From positions 1-9,634 of the forward strand of contig JABUUR010000029.1 in the NCBI GenBank assembly GCA_021443065.1: 9,634 bases of DNA, read 5' to 3'. This document shows positions 6,973 through 9,634 of this stretch, piece after piece. The notes below the pieces were generated by a model. It ran no database searches, was not told where the DNA came from, and saw nothing but the letters and a program-made list of their open reading frames with translations. Source of the DNA: Fibrobacter sp. GTDB lineage: Bacteria > Fibrobacterota > Fibrobacteria > Fibrobacterales > Fibrobacteraceae. Numbering within the stretch: position 1 is the stretch's first letter; each line of letters starts with the position of its first letter. Both the position numbers and the translations under genes were made by a program.

Positions 6973-8031
6973 ATGGCTGTACGTATTTGCACCTGGGAGT
7001 ATGTGACCACCTTTGACGGACAACCTTCAGAAAGTCAGATTGTCAAACGGTTTAGCGAAGATTTTCCTCAAGTGGATATTAAGGATGTTGTCCTGAATTT
7101 GATGGTTTCCTTCAATTCTTCTGAAGGTCGTAAATTACGGTATATGGTCTTGTTTCTGCAAGAAAACTTGTCGAAAAAAAATCTCCTTGCTCCAAGAAAA
7201 CTTCCTGCGCAAATTTGGATGTTCGGTTGGGCCGATGAGTATTTGCGCGGTATAACCCGGAATAAGAACGACAACGGTGATGAAGGCAACGGACTGTTTT
7301 GGTGTGTCCAGGAAGGTTGTCTCTACGTCCTCGTATTTTTTGAGGGGCGGCTTTGTCATTGGTCCGAGGAATACGGCTACGAGGCTTCCTTGGGAAATGT
7401 CGACAATCTGGTGGGGCGACGTCTTCAACGCTTTCAACAGTTCTTAAAGGAAGACGACCTGTTTTCCCGTGGTACGTTTTTTCCAGAAATACAGATGGAG
7501 TCAAACCTTCAAAAGACCCTGTATAAAAGGGCTTGTAGAGATTCCTTTTGGAAAAACATCGACCTTGGTGCAGAAAGAAAGAATCCACTTGTGCAAAAGA
7601 ACAAAGGTTATAAAGTGCGGTTTGTAGCGTTGCTGCTTTTTCTTATGGCAGGAGCCTTGTTTCTTTGTCTGCAACAAAATCCGTTGGAGCAGGGGAGTGC
7701 CTATCTGGAAAATTTTCCCGATGCATCCCAGATAGAATTGACAGAATCGTCAATGTTTGAATCGATGAACATACCCGCGGAAACCCGTTCTTTAATGTCG
7801 CGAGAAAGGATTCGTCCTGTTCCCTTGAAAAATTTGCAATGCCTTTTGCCCCAGGTTCGCTTGCGAGGTGTCGTTGCCCCGCGTCTGTTTATGGCGGAAC
7901 TTTTGGGTGTAGATAAAATCCAGCACTTTAAGATGGGTGATTCCATAGGGAACTTCGTTGTTTCTGAAATCGGAAGGAATTATGTTGAATTTGTATGTAA
8001 TGATTCGGCAATTACCGTTTTTGCAGAGTAG
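6973..8031 (+). CDS. Single-pass inner-membrane protein with GspC/PilP-like periplasmic domain
   Basis: A 352-aa protein with a cytoplasmic region of about 215 residues, one membrane helix (VRFVALLLFLMAGALFLCL, 215-233) and a periplasmic tail of about 118 residues. The end (295-352) resembles the homology region of GspC and PilP: VRLRGVVAP, then IQHFKMGDSIGNFVVSEI, then YVEFVCNDSAITVF. That domain docks on the periplasmic modules of the secretin, which fits its place directly after the secretin gene. The N-terminal region is larger than in GspC. Its pattern (LFWCVQEGCLYVLVFFEGRL, 108-127) vaguely recalls the degenerate actin-like part of GspL/PilM, so the protein might join both roles, but this is inference. 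ATG 6973 is preferred over GTG 6967 because GAGG (6964-6967), overlapping the upstream stop, sits 5 nt before it. It overlaps the next gene by 50 nt. Confidence 0.85.
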   Translation: MAVRICTWEYVTTFDGQPSESQIVKRFSEDFPQVDIKDVVLNLMVSFNSSEGRKLRYMVLFLQENLSKKNLLAPRKLPAQIWMFGWADEYLRGITRNKNDNGDEGNGLFWCVQEGCLYVLVFFEGRLCHWSEEYGYEASLGNVDNLVGRRLQRFQQFLKEDDLFSRGTFFPEIQMESNLQKTLYKRACRDSFWKNIDLGAERKNPLVQKNKGYKVRFVALLLFLMAGALFLCLQQNPLEQGSAYLENFPDASQIELTESSMFESMNIPAETRSLMSRERIRPVPLKNLQCLLPQVRLRGVVAPRLFMAELLGVDKIQHFKMGDSIGNFVVSEIGRNYVEFVCNDSAITVFAE

Positions 8032-8926
8032 AAAAAAGATTATAAATGGAAATATATATGGGAACAAAAAAGGGGCTGTGCTTGCCCTTGTGCTGGGAAT
8101 TGTCCTGGCGGTAACCTGCATGCTTACGGTCTTGTTGCAGATTCCTGGCGGGGTGCGCCGTGCAGTTGTGCGAAACGAGATTCGACTGCAGAAAATCTAT
8201 GACGAAGAGTCGGCCATCCTGGCGGAACTAAACGGTTTTCCGGATGGGTATTTCGAGCAGCATGCGTGGGGCTGGAATCTGCCAAAAGTTCAACGGGAAA
8301 TGCAAGGACTATGGATGACGGTTTCGTCGGAACACGTCAGCGCGTTGGCAGGAATCCTTGTGGAAGATACAAGTCTTATCCCCCTGGGGCAGAAGCGCCT
8401 GATATCCGACCGTTTCAGGACGATTCTAAAAAACGAAATCCTGCAGGCGGAGAACCTTAAAACGGAATTCGGCAACCGCCGGCTTTTCGGGACTGTATCT
8501 GGTGATGTTCTCGGGGCGGTTTCTGGCGACAATTTCAGGACAGTATCTGGTGACGCGTCCGGTGGCACAACCGTTGATGCTTTCAAGAAGTCGCGGAACC
8601 TAAGCCTGCAGGTTCTTGACGGCGACCTGTACATGGACTTGTCCGGAAGCGCCGCCTGCGGGAATTTCTATTCCAGCGGCAGCCTTACGCTTAAGGGCTC
8701 CGCAACCTTCGACACCTTGCGGCTGTATTCCTTGGGCCCCTTAAGGATTTCAGGCGCAGTGTCCGTCAGGCATTTGGAGGCGTACAGTGGCGATGCCTTG
8801 GAACTTCCTAGAAACTTCAAGTTTATGGGCCTTGCGGCAGGAGCCTCCGCCTTCGTCGTGGGCTCCAATATGCTTAGCGCCTTTGCAGAAGGTAAACTCG
8901 TCCCTTTCCAGTGGGTGTATCAATGA
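7982..8926 (+). CDS. GspK/PilX-like minor pseudopilin with SGD repeats
   Basis: A 314-aa protein with a 31-residue leader ending in GNKKG and then AVLALVLGIVLAVTCMLTVLL (32-52), a class-III prepilin signal cut after Gly31. Position +5 of the mature chain is not Glu, as is typical of GspK, the tip pseudopilin. Length also fits GspK (about 300 aa). A soluble part follows: a helical region (60-165), three octapeptide units TVSGD/AVSGD/TVSGD (171-191), and a Ser/Gly/Leu-rich stretch (205-275) with regular short strands, such as LSGSAACGNFYSSGSLTLKGS, that looks like a beta-solenoid rather than the classical GspK helical domain. ATG 7982 is chosen for GGAAGGA (7972-7978) just upstream; TTG at 7958 would add eight residues. 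It overlaps the previous gene by 50 nt and the next by 4 nt (ATGA). Confidence 0.8.
   Translation: MLNLYVMIRQLPFLQSRKKIINGNIYGNKKGAVLALVLGIVLAVTCMLTVLLQIPGGVRRAVVRNEIRLQKIYDEESAILAELNGFPDGYFEQHAWGWNLPKVQREMQGLWMTVSSEHVSALAGILVEDTSLIPLGQKRLISDRFRTILKNEILQAENLKTEFGNRRLFGTVSGDVLGAVSGDNFRTVSGDASGGTTVDAFKKSRNLSLQVLDGDLYMDLSGSAACGNFYSSGSLTLKGSATFDTLRLYSLGPLRISGAVSVRHLEAYSGDALELPRNFKFMGLAAGASAFVVGSNMLSAFAEGKLVPFQWVYQ
8492..8563 (+). repeat. Three 24-bp in-frame repeats in the GspK-like gene
   Basis: Units start at 8492, 8516 and 8540 and encode TVSGDVLG, AVSGDNFR and TVSGDASG. The core tctggtga/tctggcga recurs at 24-bp spacing with synonymous and non-synonymous changes, so the units are diverged rather than freshly duplicated. 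A fourth YSGD is at residues 268-271. The stretch links the helical part to the strand-rich C-terminal part of the protein. Confidence 0.7.
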
Positions 8927-9291
8927 AATATAGCGGCTTTACCTTGATGGAAGTTCTTGTGGCCCTCGCAGTTCTGGGGGGCGGGTCCGCCGTATTCCTC
9001 CGGTTTGCAGACGGCTTTTTGCAACTGCGGGACGCTGAACGACGAGAGGCCCGGGCCTTTCTCTGCGCCACAAGGACTATGGAATATTTCGTCCATGGCG
9101 CAGTGAGTTGCCAGTCCCGTTCCGGCGAAAAACTTTTTCCCGAAGGCGATACCTGCGGGGCCACCACCTACTCCCTGACGCAGGTTCCCGGTCTTGCCCC
9201 ACTGCTCCTCGTCGATGTTATTTCGCCCGCCATCCACCCCATAAAGTTCAGGAGGCTCGTCCAGTGCGAAAAAAATCCGGCTTTACGTTGA
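8923..9291 (+). CDS. GspI-like minor pseudopilin
   Basis: A 122-aa protein starting MKYSG, with cleavage expected after Gly5. The mature end FTLMEVLVALAVLGGGSAVFL has the conserved Glu at +5 used in pilin assembly, and N-methylation of Phe1 is expected. Length and the following helix (LRDAERREARAFLCATRTMEYF) suit GspI, which nucleates the tip complex with GspJ and GspK. The start codon overlaps the preceding stop (ATGA), indicating translational coupling; a GTG at 8911 would lengthen the leader by four residues and is less likely. Cys58, Cys78 and Cys88 leave room for a disulfide in the periplasm. It overlaps the next gene by 28 nt. Confidence 0.88.
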   Translation: MKYSGFTLMEVLVALAVLGGGSAVFLRFADGFLQLRDAERREARAFLCATRTMEYFVHGAVSCQSRSGEKLFPEGDTCGATTYSLTQVPGLAPLLLVDVISPAIHPIKFRRLVQCEKNPALR

Positions 9292-9512
9292 TAGAACTGC
9301 TGGTGGCCATGGCGGCTGCCTCTGTCCTCAGTGTGTCGGCCCTGCAGGTCTACGGTCGATTTCATAGGTTCTCTGCTACCCTGACCCGTAGTTACCAAAC
9401 CGAAACCGCCGACTTGTTGCGTAACATTCGCTGTGCCGTACCCTATAGCGTTTCGCCCGACTGCCGCCCCGAGGCCGGCCCAACGCCCCGGCGCGGTCCA
9501 ATCCCGCGGTAG
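9264..9512 (+). CDS. Short GspJ-like pseudopilin, probably truncated
   Basis: An 82-aa product beginning with GTG 9264, preceded by a perfect AGGAGG (9250-9255) at 8 nt. The signal RKKSG then FTLIELLVAMAAASVLSVSAL is a textbook class-III prepilin N-terminus with Glu at +5, so translation is real at least at the start. GspJ proteins are usually about 190-210 aa; this one ends in a Pro/Arg-rich tail (68-82) encoded by GC-rich, repeat-like DNA, and its stop lies inside the first unit of a tandem repeat. I infer that the original 3' part was lost or displaced by repeats. A complete but very small pilin, or a frameshift in this hard GC-rich stretch, are alternatives. It is the last visible gene of the operon. 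Confidence 0.65.
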   Translation: MRKKSGFTLIELLVAMAAASVLSVSALQVYGRFHRFSATLTRSYQTETADLLRNIRCAVPYSVSPDCRPEAGPTPRRGPIPR

Positions 9513-9540
9513 AATATATGCGCAGTCCAACCCCGCGGTA
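9491..9540 (+). repeat. Tandem pair of 21-bp units at 29-bp spacing
   Basis: gcgcggtccaatcccgcggt (9491-9510) recurs as gcgcagtccaaccccgcggt (9520-9539) with two differences; both are followed by a further matching a. The first unit contains the stop codon of the short GspJ-like gene. Only two copies are present, so this is not a CRISPR array. Confidence 0.75.
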
Positions 9541-9544
9541 AAAA

Positions 9545-9634
9545 GGGAGGACCTCCCCACCCACAATGTCATCCCGGGCTTGACCCGGGATCCCATCCCA
9601 CACTGTCATCCCGGCCTCCGCGCCGGGACCTCCT
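9545..9634. repeat. Cluster of REP-like palindromes at the window end
   Basis: Three perfect palindromes follow each other: GGGAGG-A-CCTCCC (9545-9557); ATCCCGGG-CTTGA-CCCGGGAT (9571-9591), with the same loop as the 3373-3417 element; and TCCCGGC-CTCCGC-GCCGGGA (9609-9628). The trinucleotide-phase differs from the gene to the left and no open frame with coding character is seen. The hairpins could end transcription of the operon, but none is followed by a T-run. Confidence 0.7.

Noticed and set aside
9491..9540. CRISPR-like repeat and spacer
   Set aside because: Only two diverged 21-bp units with an 8-bp gap, and no cas gene in the window.

Overview
The window looks like chromosomal DNA of a Gram-negative (diderm) bacterium. 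A secretin and three class-III-signal pseudopilins require an outer membrane. The gene style, moderate GC and sparse Shine-Dalgarno (SD) sites remind me of Fibrobacter-like genomes, but I cannot confirm the taxon. There are nine supportable genes, three on the minus strand and six on the plus strand, with no rRNA, tRNA, CRISPR array or transposase.

Left block (137-3305, minus strand, read right to left): a CLC-F-type fluoride/proton antiporter, then a radical SAM/SPASM protein, then an arginase-fold hydrolase, with gaps of 24 and 13 nt. This looks like one transcript, ending at a candidate terminator near 97-125. The block is bracketed by two direct copies of a 49-bp sequence (40-88 and 3429-3477, 41/49 identical).

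Divergent gap 3306-3506: holds one of these repeats and a GC-rich nested hairpin of a type that recurs at the right end of the window.

Middle gene (3507-5072, plus): a 521-aa protein with a central domain resembling the DisA/CdaA diadenylate cyclase fold (DGM and GSRHIA in place of DGA and GTRHRA). It may be a cyclase or a nucleotide sensor; its remaining domains are not recognised.

Right block (5213-9512, plus): a compact operon for a type II secretion or type IV pilus-like machine. The order is secretin, a single-pass inner-membrane protein with a GspC/PilP-like periplasmic end, a GspK/PilX-like pseudopilin, a GspI-like pseudopilin, and a very short GspJ-like pseudopilin. Genes overlap or nearly touch, which suggests coupled translation. 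The secretin gene has a plausible promoter and a leader that could hide its ribosome site. The last pseudopilin runs into GC-rich tandem and hairpin repeats (9491-9634) and stops at about 40% of the usual length. No ATPase, platform protein or major pseudopilin lies in the window.
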